Assembly (NCBI GenBank): GCA_934130265.1
Contig: CAKOYC010000003.1
Span: 1-29,852 of the forward strand
Direction: 5' to 3'
Length of the DNA stretch: 29,852 bases
DNA from: an uncultured Bacilli bacterium
GTDB taxonomy: Bacteria > Bacillota_I > Bacilli_A > RF39 > UBA660
Part shown: piece after piece, positions 1-8,272 of the stretch
Layout: every line of letters begins with the position of its first letter
Numbering within the stretch: the stretch's first letter is position 1
Made by a program: the position numbers and the translations under genes
The notes under the pieces: model-generated
Told to the model about the DNA's origin: nothing
Databases searched by the model: none
The model's input: the letters and a program-made list of their open reading frames with translations, nothing else

Positions 1-647
1 ATAGAAGATTAGCTAGTGCCTCTTATAATGAAGAATTTGATCCAAAGAAATTTTATATGCCAAGTCAAAATAAAGAAGGTAAGGCAGTAGAGTTAACTAG
101 ATCAATGGTTGAATCTTATGAGGATGGTTGGGACTTAGATATACCTGGTGACATTTTAATAATTACTAAAGATTTACCTGGCGTTGTAGCAGGTTTCCCA
201 GTTGCTGATTGTCCAGTATTAATTGCTAGTGACTTGAAAAACGGTGTTACAGCAACAGCACACTGTGGGGCAGAAATGATAGATAATTATCTACCAAAAC
301 TTACAATCGAATCTTTACAAAGTAAATATGATAGTAAACTAGATGATATTTATGTTTATATAGGTGCTCATGCCGGTAACAACTGGACTTACGACTCTAT
401 GCCTAAATGGGCTAAAGAATCATTTTGGGAAGAAACTGGTGCTATTAAGGAAAATAAAAAAGGAGAATTTAAAATTGATTTAAGAAAAGCATTACTTTAT
501 CAATTGAATCCTAATGATTTTGAAACATTTATAGTAAATAATGATGATACTATAACTAATCCAAATTATTATTCAAATAGTGCTTCAAGAAATGATAAAT
601 CTAAAGCAGGAAGACAGTTTACAGGGGCATACTATAAGAAAAGATAA
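1..647 (+). CDS. pgeF: PgeF/YfiH laccase-domain (polyphenol oxidase family) protein, 5' end missing
   Basis: The reading frame is open from base 3 to the TAA at 645-647, so the gene starts before the window; an internal ATG at 57 is not a credible start because family-like sequence continues upstream of it. The YfiH/LACC1 family is described as purine nucleoside phosphorylase/adenosine deaminase or, in E. coli, a peptidoglycan-editing hydrolase. Visible family signatures are ADC followed by PVLI (Cys codon 210-212), TAHCG where the family usually has AHAGWRG (His codon 261-263), a DLRKALLYQL segment, and a C-terminal SNSASRNDKSKAGRQ block corresponding to the usual FSyRRd-x-tGR. The metal-binding Cys and the second His are kept, while the Trp-Arg-Gly after AHAG is replaced. 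Family assignment is firm; the true substrate is not visible. Confidence 0.85.
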   Translation, partial: RRLASASYNEEFDPKKFYMPSQNKEGKAVELTRSMVESYEDGWDLDIPGDILIITKDLPGVVAGFPVADCPVLIASDLKNGVTATAHCGAEMIDNYLPKLTIESLQSKYDSKLDDIYVYIGAHAGNNWTYDSMPKWAKESFWEETGAIKENKKGEFKIDLRKALLYQLNPNDFETFIVNNDDTITNPNYYSNSASRNDKSKAGRQFTGAYYKKR

Positions 648-650
648 TAA

Positions 651-675
651 AAGGCGATCAATAAATGATCGTCTT
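651..675. terminator. Bidirectional hairpin between pgeF and rnhC
   Basis: A 10-bp stem (AAGGCGATCA at 651-660, TGATCGTCTT at 666-675, one G-T pair) closes a 5-nt ATAAA loop. It follows the pgeF stop by 3 nt and overlaps the rnhC stop codon at 658-660. The T run on the plus side is short (TCTTTAATA), so termination may be weak. Confidence 0.6.
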
Positions 676-1563
676 TAATATTCTTTCTGTATTTTTAAAA
701 TTATATTTAGCTATTTCTTTAAGTTTTTCTTCTCCATACTTTTCTACTACTTCCTCTCCGACTTTATCAACTTCTTTAGAAGCTCCTTTTAAAAGAGGTA
801 TATGAATGCTATCTGATAATTTATCAAATTCTTTTAAGAAAATATATCTACTAATAATAGAAGAAGCAGCAACAGCAAGATTCTTATCCTCAGCTTTAGT
901 CATAAAAGTGATACCTCGTTGAACTTCTTTAGCATCATTTAGATATTCATAATATCTTTTTTCTCTTGCAAATTCATCTACAATAATATAATCTACATTT
1001 GGGTTAACTTCATGCATCAATTGATATAAAACTTTATTATGCATAACAGCTTTTATCTTATTCATATTAAAATCTTTGGTATAATTTTTATTATAATCAA
1101 TATTATTTAAAATAAGACTACGGTAGGTTAGCTTTTTAGCAAGAATAGGAGCATTAGCTAAGATAAATTCATCAGTTAGCTTTTTACTATCTCTAATGCC
1201 TAAATCTTCTAAAAACTTAACTTCTTCTTTTGGAACATAAGTAGCTGTTACTACTATGGGACCGAAATAATCACCAGTACCAACCTCATCACTACCAACG
1301 GAAGAACAATTGTGATACTTACTATCATTAGCATTAACTTTAGGAGTAGATTCTATCCCATCCATTTCTTTCCACATAGCAGCATCAACATCAGCACTCT
1401 TTCCTTGAAACATAACTTTGCCTGATGTATACATTGTAATAGTAGTATCCATATCAACTGCTTGAAAAACTACATAAGGAATCTCTTTATCCTTTTTCTT
1501 ATCTTTATAATATTCAATCATTTTTTCTTTTGTCTTGTCACTTACTCTTATGACTTCGTTCAT
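658..1563 (-). CDS. rnhC: Ribonuclease HIII
   Basis: Cleaves the RNA strand of RNA-DNA hybrids. The protein is 301 aa from the ATG at 1563; a GTG at 1572 is also in frame, but the GAGGTG ribosome site fits the ATG better. Residues ~1-80 form the TBP-like substrate-binding domain that separates RNase HIII from HII. The catalytic domain follows with SVGSDEVGTGDYFGPIVV, in which Asp92 and Glu93 are the first acidic pair; VDYIIVDEF supplies a third acid near residue 196, and KAEDKNLAVAASSI carries a fourth near 225 and the conserved AxSSI segment. The gene is divergent from cvpA and shares an 80-nt intergenic region with it; an extended -10 (TGC-TATACT) lies at 1585-1593 on the minus strand. The rnhC/cvpA/trxA proximity is a known Firmicutes neighbourhood. 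Confidence 0.95.
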   Translation of the reverse strand: MNEVIRVSDKTKEKMIEYYKDKKKDKEIPYVVFQAVDMDTTITMYTSGKVMFQGKSADVDAAMWKEMDGIESTPKVNANDSKYHNCSSVGSDEVGTGDYFGPIVVTATYVPKEEVKFLEDLGIRDSKKLTDEFILANAPILAKKLTYRSLILNNIDYNKNYTKDFNMNKIKAVMHNKVLYQLMHEVNPNVDYIIVDEFAREKRYYEYLNDAKEVQRGITFMTKAEDKNLAVAASSIISRYIFLKEFDKLSDSIHIPLLKGASKEVDKVGEEVVEKYGEEKLKEIAKYNFKNTERILKTIIY

Positions 1564-1584
1564 TTTTTCCACCTCATTTAATTT

Positions 1585-1617
1585 AGTATAGCATATTTTA
1601 AAAAATATAGTTATAAT
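1585..1617. promoter_or_regulatory. Overlapping divergent promoters for rnhC (-) and cvpA (+)
   Basis: On the minus strand an extended -10, TGC then TATACT (plus-strand AGTATA at 1585-1590), points to rnhC. On the plus strand a perfect TATAAT at 1612-1617 points to cvpA, 24 nt before its ATG. Neither has a good -35 hexamer, so the -10 elements are the main evidence. Confidence 0.55.
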
Positions 1618-1641
1618 AAAAATATAGAAAGGATTTGGATT

Positions 1642-2355
1642 ATGGAAAATATTAATAATATTAGTATACTTATTGTTTTAATTATTTTAAGTTTTGGTAT
1701 TTTAGGATTAAAAAGAGGAGTGATTAAAGAAGCAGCAGTGGTGCTAGGAAATATAGCAGCTATAATTTTAGCATTCTTGTTAAAAGGTCTATTAGCAAGT
1801 TTTCTAATTAATTTATTTCCGCCATTTAGAGTAAATTCTGTCTTTGGTCCTCTTAGTTCTTTAAGTATTATCTTTTATCAATTAATAGCTTTTCTCGTAC
1901 TGTTAATTATCTTCCATTTTATTCTAAGAATAATTGTTAGTCTATCAGGAATAATTAGTAAGATAGTAGATGCTACGGTAATACTAGTCTTACCTAATAG
2001 AATCTTTGGTTTTGTCTTAGGAATAATAGAAGGTTATATAATAATGTTTATCGCTTTAAATATCTTAATGATACCATTAAGTAGTAATGATGACTTTATG
2101 AATTCTAAAGTTAGAAAATCTATTATGGAAGATACACCAGTCTTAAAAGATAGCTTTGGTGGAATTAATACAACACTTGAAGAAATTATGGCTCTTGATA
2201 AAAGTGATAGTGAAAATAGTTTAAATTTAAAAGTAATTGATATACTATTAAAGAATAAAATAGTTACAGTTGATGAAGTTAAAGAATTAGAAACTAATAA
2301 AAAGATAATTGATATTAAAGATTTAGATACTGTAACTAATAAATATGAAGGGTGA
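1642..2355 (+). CDS. cvpA: CvpA-family integral membrane protein
   Basis: A 237-aa membrane protein preceded by AAAGGA at a good distance. The N-terminus carries the CvpA signature: a hydrophobic start, then FGILGLKRGVIKEA (the family's Gxx-rG-xxxe pattern) and further hydrophobic segments around residues 8-24, 30-52, 75-98 and 118-140, followed by a hydrophilic C-terminal tail of about 95 residues. In this family the molecular role is poorly defined (envelope stress or biofilm links in other species). Position matters: in Bacillus the homologue YshB lies beside rnhC and zapA, upstream of polX-mutS2 and trxA. Here zapA, polX and mutS2 are absent and trxA follows directly, its ribosome site lying inside the cvpA 3' end. 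Confidence 0.8.
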   Translation: MENINNISILIVLIILSFGILGLKRGVIKEAAVVLGNIAAIILAFLLKGLLASFLINLFPPFRVNSVFGPLSSLSIIFYQLIAFLVLLIIFHFILRIIVSLSGIISKIVDATVILVLPNRIFGFVLGIIEGYIIMFIALNILMIPLSSNDDFMNSKVRKSIMEDTPVLKDSFGGINTTLEEIMALDKSDSENSLNLKVIDILLKNKIVTVDEVKELETNKKIIDIKDLDTVTNKYEG

Positions 2356-2362
2356 TGATAAA

Positions 2363-2665
2363 ATGATTTATTTAGAAGATGAGGCAAAATTTCAAGAATT
2401 AAAAGCAAAAGGTGACGTCTTAGTAGATTTTTATGCTACTTGGTGTGGACCTTGTAAAATGGTAGGAGAAGTATTAGAAGAGTTAGAAGAACACTTTGAA
2501 GGGGTAAAAATCATCAAGATAGATGTTGATGAGTTTGAAAATATTGCTAAGGAGCATGGTGTTATGAGTATTCCAACATTAGAAGTTTATCGTGATGGAA
2601 AACTAATAAAAAAAGAAGTAGGATATAGAGACTACGATACCATTGCTTCTTGGTTTATAAAATAA
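2363..2665 (+). CDS. trxA: Thioredoxin
   Basis: A 100-aa protein disulfide reductant. WCGPCK holds the redox pair Cys28/Cys31, preceded by VDFYAT, and the cis-proline is in SIPTLEVYRDG. I place the start at 2363 because AAGGGTG (2348-2354) stands 8 nt before it; an in-frame ATG at 2345 would add six residues (MKGDDK) and lacks this spacing. The ribosome site overlaps the end of cvpA, so the two are translationally linked. The stop codon (2663-2665) abuts the stop codon of the convergent yigZ at 2666-2668, leaving no intergenic terminator. Length and motif are standard for TrxA; it could equally be one of several thioredoxins in the genome. Confidence 0.93.
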   Translation: MIYLEDEAKFQELKAKGDVLVDFYATWCGPCKMVGEVLEELEEHFEGVKIIKIDVDEFENIAKEHGVMSIPTLEVYRDGKLIKKEVGYRDYDTIASWFIK

Positions 2666-3250
2666 TTATTTATCTTCAATTAACTGTTTAACTCTATTAG
2701 TAATGTTAAGACCAGGTAAATTTGTTAAACTATCAAGAAATGTTTCATCTACTTCTAAAGTGTAGATACATCTATCTTGGTAGACTTTAGATAAAATATT
2801 CTTATCTTTAAATAGGTAAGAGTATTTTTTTTCATTTTCATAACTAAATTCACAAGTTATTAAATAACCACTTATTACATTTAAAAGAACAGATTTTTTA
2901 AGAGATTCCAATAGACCATTTGTGTAGGCTTTTAAAAGACCACCCGTACCTAGTTTGATACCACCGAAGTAGCGAACGGAAATAACTAAAATATTAATAA
3001 TATTATTAGAAGTTAGTATAAAAAGCATAGGTCTTCCAGCTGTATTTTTTGGTTCTTTATCATCACTATAACCACTAGTATTTAAAAGATTAAAAGCATA
3101 ACAGTAGTGTGTTGCACCCCTATAGTCTTCTCTTACCTTTTTTAAATAGTAATTAACATCATCTATATTATTAACCTTATATAATAAAGTAATAAACTTA
3201 GAGTGTTTTATCTCTTCTTGATAAGTTGTATTTTCTTTAATTACTTGCAT
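2666..3250 (-). CDS. yigZ: YigZ/IMPACT family protein (UPF0029)
   Basis: 194 aa, start chosen at the ATG after AGGTGGTGAT (about 3258-3267). The N-terminal IMPACT/UPF0029 domain is recognisable from KHSKFITLLY, then REDYRGATHYCYAFNL, SDDKEPKNTAGRPML and the hallmark VISVRYFGGIKLGTGGLLKAY. The C-terminal ~65 residues match the position of the DUF1949-type ferredoxin-like domain. Family members are linked to translation regulation in eukaryotes (IMPACT); in bacteria the role is unclear. The gene has its own promoter at 3267-3295, divergent from the transporter operon, and converges on trxA with directly abutting stops. Confidence 0.88.
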   Translation of the reverse strand: MQVIKENTTYQEEIKHSKFITLLYKVNNIDDVNYYLKKVREDYRGATHYCYAFNLLNTSGYSDDKEPKNTAGRPMLFILTSNNIINILVISVRYFGGIKLGTGGLLKAYTNGLLESLKKSVLLNVISGYLITCEFSYENEKKYSYLFKDKNILSKVYQDRCIYTLEVDETFLDSLTNLPGLNITNRVKQLIEDK

Positions 3251-3266
3251 TTAGATCACCACCTAT

Positions 3267-3295
3267 ATTTTATTAAAATTCTTTTTAAATGTAAA
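3267..3295 (-). promoter_or_regulatory. Sigma-A-type promoter for yigZ
   Basis: On the minus strand TTTACA (plus 3290-3295), a 17-nt spacer, and TAAAAT (plus 3267-3272): 5/6 matches in each hexamer to TTGACA and TATAAT with ideal spacing. Confidence 0.6.
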
Positions 3296-3302
3296 GATAA
3301 GT

Positions 3303-3310
3303 GGTATACT
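3303..3310 (+). promoter_or_regulatory. Extended -10 element for the AI-2E transporter-alaS-holA operon
   Basis: TGG followed by TATACT (3305-3310) gives an extended -10 about 25 nt before the ATG at 3336. The -35 region is only a run of T, which extended -10 promoters tolerate. Confidence 0.45.
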
Positions 3311-3335
3311 AAGAAATAGAAATGAAGGTGCTAAG

Positions 3336-4481
3336 ATGTTTCGTGAAAAAGTAGATAAAAAAGAATTAAATAAATTTATTAAGACTTCTAATAAAGTATT
3401 ACAACTAGTTCATATTTTAGTGCTTGTTCTAGTTGCTTTATTAGTTACTTATGTTGTTAAGGAATGGAAGATTCTAGATTTTATTCTTGATATTTTAAAA
3501 GTTATCTCTCCAGTCTTTATTGGTTTGTTAATAGCTTGGCTTTTAGATCCATTAGTTACTAAGATGGAAAAGAAGATGAATAGAGTAGTGGCTTGTATTA
3601 TAACTTATCTTCTTTTAATTGTTTTAGTAGTAGTATTATGCTACTTTGTTATCCCATCTTTTGCTACTGGTATTACTGATCTTGTTAATGCTCTTCCTTC
3701 TCTTATTGATAAAACTAAAAAAGGTGTTGATAGCTTCTTTGCTTCTTTTGATAATTCACTACTTGCTAGTTATGAGACTGATATTATTAGTAGAATAGAA
3801 TCTATTGGTAAGAATATGACAGAGACTCTACCTACTATGTTGTTTAAAACAGTTAGTAAAATAATTAGTGGTGGAGCCAATATACTACTAGGCTTTATGA
3901 TTGGTTTTTATATCTTATTTGACTTTAAAAAATGTGAGAAACATATGTTATCACTAATACCTGATATTTATCATGATAATGCTAAAGACTTGATGCGAAG
4001 AATTAATGGTAAGTTAAGAAATTATGTTCAAGGTGTGTTAATAGTCATGTTCTTTGTTTTCTTAACCCAAGCGATTGGCCTTTCTCTAGCTGGTTTAAAA
4101 GCACCTTTACTATTTGCTTTGTTTTGTGCTGTAACTGATGTAATTCCTTATATTGGTCCATGGATTGGAGCGGTACCTGCCTTATTTGTTGGCTTTTCAA
4201 TAAATCCTAAAGTAGGTATCTTAACTATCGTGTCAATTATGGTCTGTCAAACCCTAGAAAACAACTTTTATCAACCTTTAATTATGGGTAAAACAATGAA
4301 ATTACACCCTGTTACTATCATGCTGGGACTATTGATTTTTAACTATTTCTTTGGTATGATAGGAATGATAGTGGCAACTCCTGTTATTGCTAGTTTAAAG
4401 ATAATTTTAGAGTTTATTGATGAAAAAACAGGAGTAGGAGAGAAGTTTCATTCTCTAAACAAAAAAGAAGAATTAGACTAA
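3336..4481 (+). CDS. AI-2E family transporter (PerM/YtvI-like membrane protein)
   Basis: A 381-aa polytopic membrane protein, ribosome site AAGGTG. Hydrophobic segments occur near residues 25-45, 53-72, 84-106, 175-195, 225-250, 255-285, 290-312 and 325-360. The family fingerprint is in the C-terminal half: GLKAPLLFALFCAVTDVIPY, then IGPWIGAVPA, with QTLENNFYQPLIMGKTMKLHP and ending in GMIGMIVATPVIASLK. The family includes E. coli TqsA (autoinducer-2 efflux), PerM and Na+(Li+)/H+ antiporters, so the cargo cannot be read from sequence. It heads a run of five plus-strand genes; the next begins 14 nt after its stop. Confidence 0.85.
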   Translation: MFREKVDKKELNKFIKTSNKVLQLVHILVLVLVALLVTYVVKEWKILDFILDILKVISPVFIGLLIAWLLDPLVTKMEKKMNRVVACIITYLLLIVLVVVLCYFVIPSFATGITDLVNALPSLIDKTKKGVDSFFASFDNSLLASYETDIISRIESIGKNMTETLPTMLFKTVSKIISGGANILLGFMIGFYILFDFKKCEKHMLSLIPDIYHDNAKDLMRRINGKLRNYVQGVLIVMFFVFLTQAIGLSLAGLKAPLLFALFCAVTDVIPYIGPWIGAVPALFVGFSINPKVGILTIVSIMVCQTLENNFYQPLIMGKTMKLHPVTIMLGLLIFNYFFGMIGMIVATPVIASLKIILEFIDEKTGVGEKFHSLNKKEELD

Positions 4482-4495
4482 GTCGAGGTGGTAAG

Positions 4496-5026
4496 ATGAA
4501 ACTTTATTTAATTTGTGGTAAAGCAAGAGCAGGGAAAGATACTTTTGCTAAACTTATTAAACAAGAGGAAGAAAAAGATAATAACAAAGTTTGTATTTTA
4601 AAATTAACTGCTCCTTTGTATAGTTGGGCGGAAGACTACTTTAATTATGATAAAGAAAAGGATGAAAAACCAAGAGAACTATTGCAAACACTAGGGTATG
4701 ACATCTTACAGTTAAAATTAAAAAAGAAAGATTTTCTCCTTGACTATTTAATTACAACAATAGAAGTTCTTGATAATTATTATGATGTAGGACTTATTAC
4801 TGATGGTAGATTAGTTCATGAAATAGAAGTATTAAAAGAAAAGTATCCTAATATCAAGACTATATTACTAACTAATAAGCAAGATAATAAGTTAACTAAT
4901 AAAGAAAAAAATCATCAAACAGAAATAGATTTAGATGATTATAAAGGCTTTGATTATATAGTAGAAAATAAAGATATGGAAAGTTTAAAGTTAGAAGCTT
5001 TAAAAATAGTGGAGGATAAAAGATGA
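4496..5026 (+). CDS. Deoxynucleoside monophosphate kinase-like P-loop protein
   Basis: 176 aa, preceded by GAGGTGG. The P-loop is GKARAGKDT (residues 8-16), the GxxxxGKDT form seen in phage-type dNMP kinases. Further similarity to that family: ELLQTLGYD (61-69; family rLLQ-x-lGtd), ITDGR followed by LVHEIEVLK (101-113; family itDvRfpnEaea), and a C-terminal section with HQTEIDLDDYKGFDYIVENK, the usual place of HeSE...dyvi-N. The probable reaction is ATP-dependent phosphorylation of a nucleoside monophosphate; the substrate is not determinable. Its stop overlaps the start of the next P-loop gene by 4 nt, suggesting translational coupling of two small kinases ahead of alaS. Confidence 0.65.
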   Translation: MKLYLICGKARAGKDTFAKLIKQEEEKDNNKVCILKLTAPLYSWAEDYFNYDKEKDEKPRELLQTLGYDILQLKLKKKDFLLDYLITTIEVLDNYYDVGLITDGRLVHEIEVLKEKYPNIKTILLTNKQDNKLTNKEKNHQTEIDLDDYKGFDYIVENKDMESLKLEALKIVEDKR

Positions 5027-5592
5027 ATAAAATAGTTGCAATAGTAGGAATGGCTGGTAGTGGGAAGAGTATTGCTTCTTCCTATTTTAATAATAAAGGA
5101 TATAGCTTAGTTTATTTTGGTGGAGTTATTTATGAGAAAATGAAAGAAGAAGGAATAGAAATAACTCCTGAGAGTCAAAAAGAATTTAGAGAAAAGATTA
5201 GAAAAGAACATGGTATGGGAGTAGTTGCTAAACTTCTATTACCAAAGATTAAAAAACTATATAGTGAAGGTAATGTTATTTTAGATGGATTATATTCTTG
5301 GGATGAATATAAAATTTTAAAAGAAGAATTTAAAGATTTAGTAGTGATTGCTATTGTCTGTGATAAGAAATTAAGGTATGATAGAATATCTAAGCGAAAG
5401 GAACGAGCCTTTAACGAGGAAGAAATTATAAGAAGAGATGTTACTGAGATAGAAAACTCTGCTAAAGGTGGTCCTATCGCTTATGCTGATTATTACCTTT
5501 TAAATAATGGTAGTATGGAAAAGTATGAAGAAGACTTAGCAAAGATTAAGTGTTTAATAGAAGGAGTAGATAAAAATGAGAAAGATGACTAG
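5023..5592 (+). CDS. UPF0200-like P-loop nucleotide kinase/ATPase
   Basis: 189 aa, start ATG overlapping the previous stop by 4 nt, with GGAGG upstream. P-loop GMAGSGKS at residues 9-16; the rest resembles the UPF0200 group (dephospho-CoA-kinase-like proteins best known in archaea): VYFGGVIYEKMKEEG, EITPESQKEFREKIRKEHG then MGVVAK, VILDGLYSWDEYKIL, and a CDKKLRYDRISKR segment as the lid with basic residues. The biochemical activity of this group has not, to my knowledge, been established. It overlaps alaS by 17 nt, so its translation probably feeds into alaS. Not CoaE itself: the canonical CoaE DxD and lid sequence are not seen. Confidence 0.6.
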   Translation: MNKIVAIVGMAGSGKSIASSYFNNKGYSLVYFGGVIYEKMKEEGIEITPESQKEFREKIRKEHGMGVVAKLLLPKIKKLYSEGNVILDGLYSWDEYKILKEEFKDLVVIAIVCDKKLRYDRISKRKERAFNEEEIIRRDVTEIENSAKGGPIAYADYYLLNNGSMEKYEEDLAKIKCLIEGVDKNEKDD

Positions 5593-8272
5593 TAATGAGA
5601 TTAGATCATTATGGATAAAATATTTTGAAGAACATGGACATAAATACGTAGAAAGTGCTCCCTTAATTCCAAGAGATGATAATTCACTATTATGGATTAA
5701 TGCCGGAGTAACTCCTTTAAAGAAATATTTTGATGGAACAGTTATTCCTGAGTGTAGAAGAATTGTTAATATTCAAAAATGTATTCGTACAAATGATATA
5801 GAAAATGTTGGGATAACAAGACGTCATCATACTTTCTTTGAGATGATGGGTAACTTTTCAATTGGGGACTACTTTAAAAATGAAGCGATTAGTTTTGCTT
5901 TTGAGTTGTTAACTAGTGATAAATGGTTTGCTATTCCTAAAGATAGACTTTATGTAACAGTCTATACAGATGATGCTGATGCTTTAAATAAATGGATAGA
6001 GCTTGGAATGGATCCTTCCCATATGATAAAACTTGATGAAAACTTTTGGGAAATAGGTAGTGGACCTTGTGGACCAGATAGTGAGATATTCTTTGATCGT
6101 GGGGAAAAGTATGATCCAAATCATGATGCTTTTGAAAAGTTTAAAAATGATGATGAACAAGAAAGATATATAGAAATTTGGAATAACGTCTTTTCACAGT
6201 TTCAATCAGAAGAAGGAAAACCTCGTGAAAAGTATAAAGAGCTTCCACATAAAAATATTGATACTGGGGCAGGACTTGAGAGATGGTGTACAATTTTTCA
6301 AGATGTAGATTCTAGTTTTGAAACAGATTTATTTACCCCAATACTAGCTAAAATAGAAGAAATGTCAGGTATTCTTTATAATGGTCAAACTTCATTTAAA
6401 GTAATCGCTGATCATATTAAAGCGATAACATTTGCCCTTTCTGATGGAGCAAGTTTTGGAAATACAGGAAGAGATTATGTTTTAAGACGTCTTTTAAGAA
6501 GAAGTTCAAGATTTGGTAAACAATTAGGATTTAATGAACCATTTCTTTATAAATTAGTAGGAACTGTTTGTGAGACTATGGGAGACTTTTATAAAGAATT
6601 ATATGAAAAAAGAGCTGAAGTTGAAGCTTTAATACTAGAAGAAGAGAAATTATTTTTGAAAACTCTTGAACAAGGTATGGCAAAACTTGATGATATTTTA
6701 GAAACTGTAAATGATAAAGTTGTATCTGGTTATGATGCTTTTAAACTTTATGATACCTTTGGTTTCCCACTTGAATTAACCGAAGAAATAGCTAATGAAA
6801 AGGGTTATACGGTAGATAAAGATGGCTTTGTTGATTATATGAATAAACAAAGAGAAGCTGCTAAGAAGAATAATCGTAATAAGACTTCTATGGCTAAACA
6901 AAAACAAGTTTTAATGGATTTTAAAAAGCCTTCTACCTTTGTCTATGGACTATACCGTTTAAAAAGTAGTGTACTTGCTATCTTTAGTAAAGATAATCTT
7001 GAAAGAGAACTTGATCATGATGGTTATATTGCTTTAAAAAGAACTTGTTTCTATGCTGAGAGTGGTGGACAAGTAGCAGATACTGGTATGATTACAGGTA
7101 AAAACTTTACCGCTAGAGTAGTAGATGTCTTTAAAGGACCAAATGGTCAACATATCCATAAAGTAAAATTATTATCTGGTAAAATAACTGTTGGTGATGA
7201 GTGTGAAGTTATTATTGATAAAGAGCGTCGTCATAATATTGAAGCTAATCATAGTAGTGTTCATATGTTACAGTATGCCCTACAAACCATTATTAGTCCT
7301 AAAGTTATGCAAGCTGGTAGTTATGTAGATGATAGTAAACTTCGTTTTGACTTTACTTATACTGGCAAGATTTTTGATGAACAACTATATCAAGTAGAAG
7401 ATATGGTTAATGAAATGATAGATAAAGGGATAATAACATCAACTGAGGTTATGCCTCTTGATAAAGCTAAAGAGTTAGGTGCTATGGCTTTATTTGGAGA
7501 AAAGTATGGTGAGACTGTAAGAGTAGTTAAGATTGATAAATCAATGGAATTATGTGGTGGTACTCATATAGCCAATACTAAAGATATTAAAAGATTTGCT
7601 ATTTCTTCATTTGAATCTAAAGGAAGTAATACTTACCGAATAGAAGCTTGTACTAATAAGAAGATAGAGACAACTTTATTTGAACTTATTAAGCCTTATA
7701 ATGATGAAATGGTTAAACTATTAATGAAATCTAAAGAGATACTTGAACAAGCTAAAAAATTAGGTATTAATCTTACTTTTGATGTTACTATTGATAATAG
7801 TGCACCAAAGAGTTATCGTGATATAGTGTTTAATCGTAATGAATTATCATATGTTCAAGGAGAGGTTAAAACTCTTGAGAGAAAGTTCCAAGAAGAAAAA
7901 GAAAAACAGAGTCTAAATAAAGTAGATGAATATTTAACTAATCTTAAAGTAATAAATGATAAGAATTTCTTATATTTAACTTTTAATAATGAAGAGATGG
8001 ATATCTTAAAAACGATAATGGATGCTTTAGCAAATAAAGTTGATAATTCTTTAGTATTCATAGTTAATATTAAAGAAGATAATAGTGTAAACTTTATCTG
8101 CCGTAACAAAATAGCTAGTTTAAGTGCTGGTTACTTAGTTAAACAAATAGCAAGTATCTCAAATGGTAATGGTGGTGGTAGTGCTACTTTTGCCCAAGGT
8201 GGCGGTAAGACTTTAGAAAAACTTGATGAAGTTTATAAATATTTAGTGGAGCAAATAAATGAAGCAGCATAA
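5576..8272 (+). CDS. alaS: Alanyl-tRNA synthetase
   Basis: 898 aa, charges tRNA-Ala and edits mis-charged Ser/Gly. The start at 5576 is supported by AGAAGGAG 9 nt upstream; a second ATG three codons later is possible. Domain order: class II catalytic core (~1-240) with FFEMMGNFSIGDYF at about 87-100 as motif 2 and NIDTGAGLERW as motif 3; tRNA-recognition helices; editing domain with zinc/editing motif HSSVH and, later, CGGTHIANTKDI; C-Ala domain ending in GNGGGSATFAQGGGKTLEK. All editing-site residues (HxxxH, CxxxH) are present. It overlaps the preceding gene by 17 nt and holA by 14 nt. No T-box leader is visible upstream; the operon starts four genes earlier. Confidence 0.98.
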   Translation: MRKMTSNEIRSLWIKYFEEHGHKYVESAPLIPRDDNSLLWINAGVTPLKKYFDGTVIPECRRIVNIQKCIRTNDIENVGITRRHHTFFEMMGNFSIGDYFKNEAISFAFELLTSDKWFAIPKDRLYVTVYTDDADALNKWIELGMDPSHMIKLDENFWEIGSGPCGPDSEIFFDRGEKYDPNHDAFEKFKNDDEQERYIEIWNNVFSQFQSEEGKPREKYKELPHKNIDTGAGLERWCTIFQDVDSSFETDLFTPILAKIEEMSGILYNGQTSFKVIADHIKAITFALSDGASFGNTGRDYVLRRLLRRSSRFGKQLGFNEPFLYKLVGTVCETMGDFYKELYEKRAEVEALILEEEKLFLKTLEQGMAKLDDILETVNDKVVSGYDAFKLYDTFGFPLELTEEIANEKGYTVDKDGFVDYMNKQREAAKKNNRNKTSMAKQKQVLMDFKKPSTFVYGLYRLKSSVLAIFSKDNLERELDHDGYIALKRTCFYAESGGQVADTGMITGKNFTARVVDVFKGPNGQHIHKVKLLSGKITVGDECEVIIDKERRHNIEANHSSVHMLQYALQTIISPKVMQAGSYVDDSKLRFDFTYTGKIFDEQLYQVEDMVNEMIDKGIITSTEVMPLDKAKELGAMALFGEKYGETVRVVKIDKSMELCGGTHIANTKDIKRFAISSFESKGSNTYRIEACTNKKIETTLFELIKPYNDEMVKLLMKSKEILEQAKKLGINLTFDVTIDNSAPKSYRDIVFNRNELSYVQGEVKTLERKFQEEKEKQSLNKVDEYLTNLKVINDKNFLYLTFNNEEMDILKTIMDALANKVDNSLVFIVNIKEDNSVNFICRNKIASLSAGYLVKQIASISNGNGGGSATFAQGGGKTLEKLDEVYKYLVEQINEAA

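Noticed and set aside
3251..5575. T-box riboswitch controlling alaS.
   Set aside because: No T-box sequence or long leader precedes alaS; it overlaps the gene upstream.
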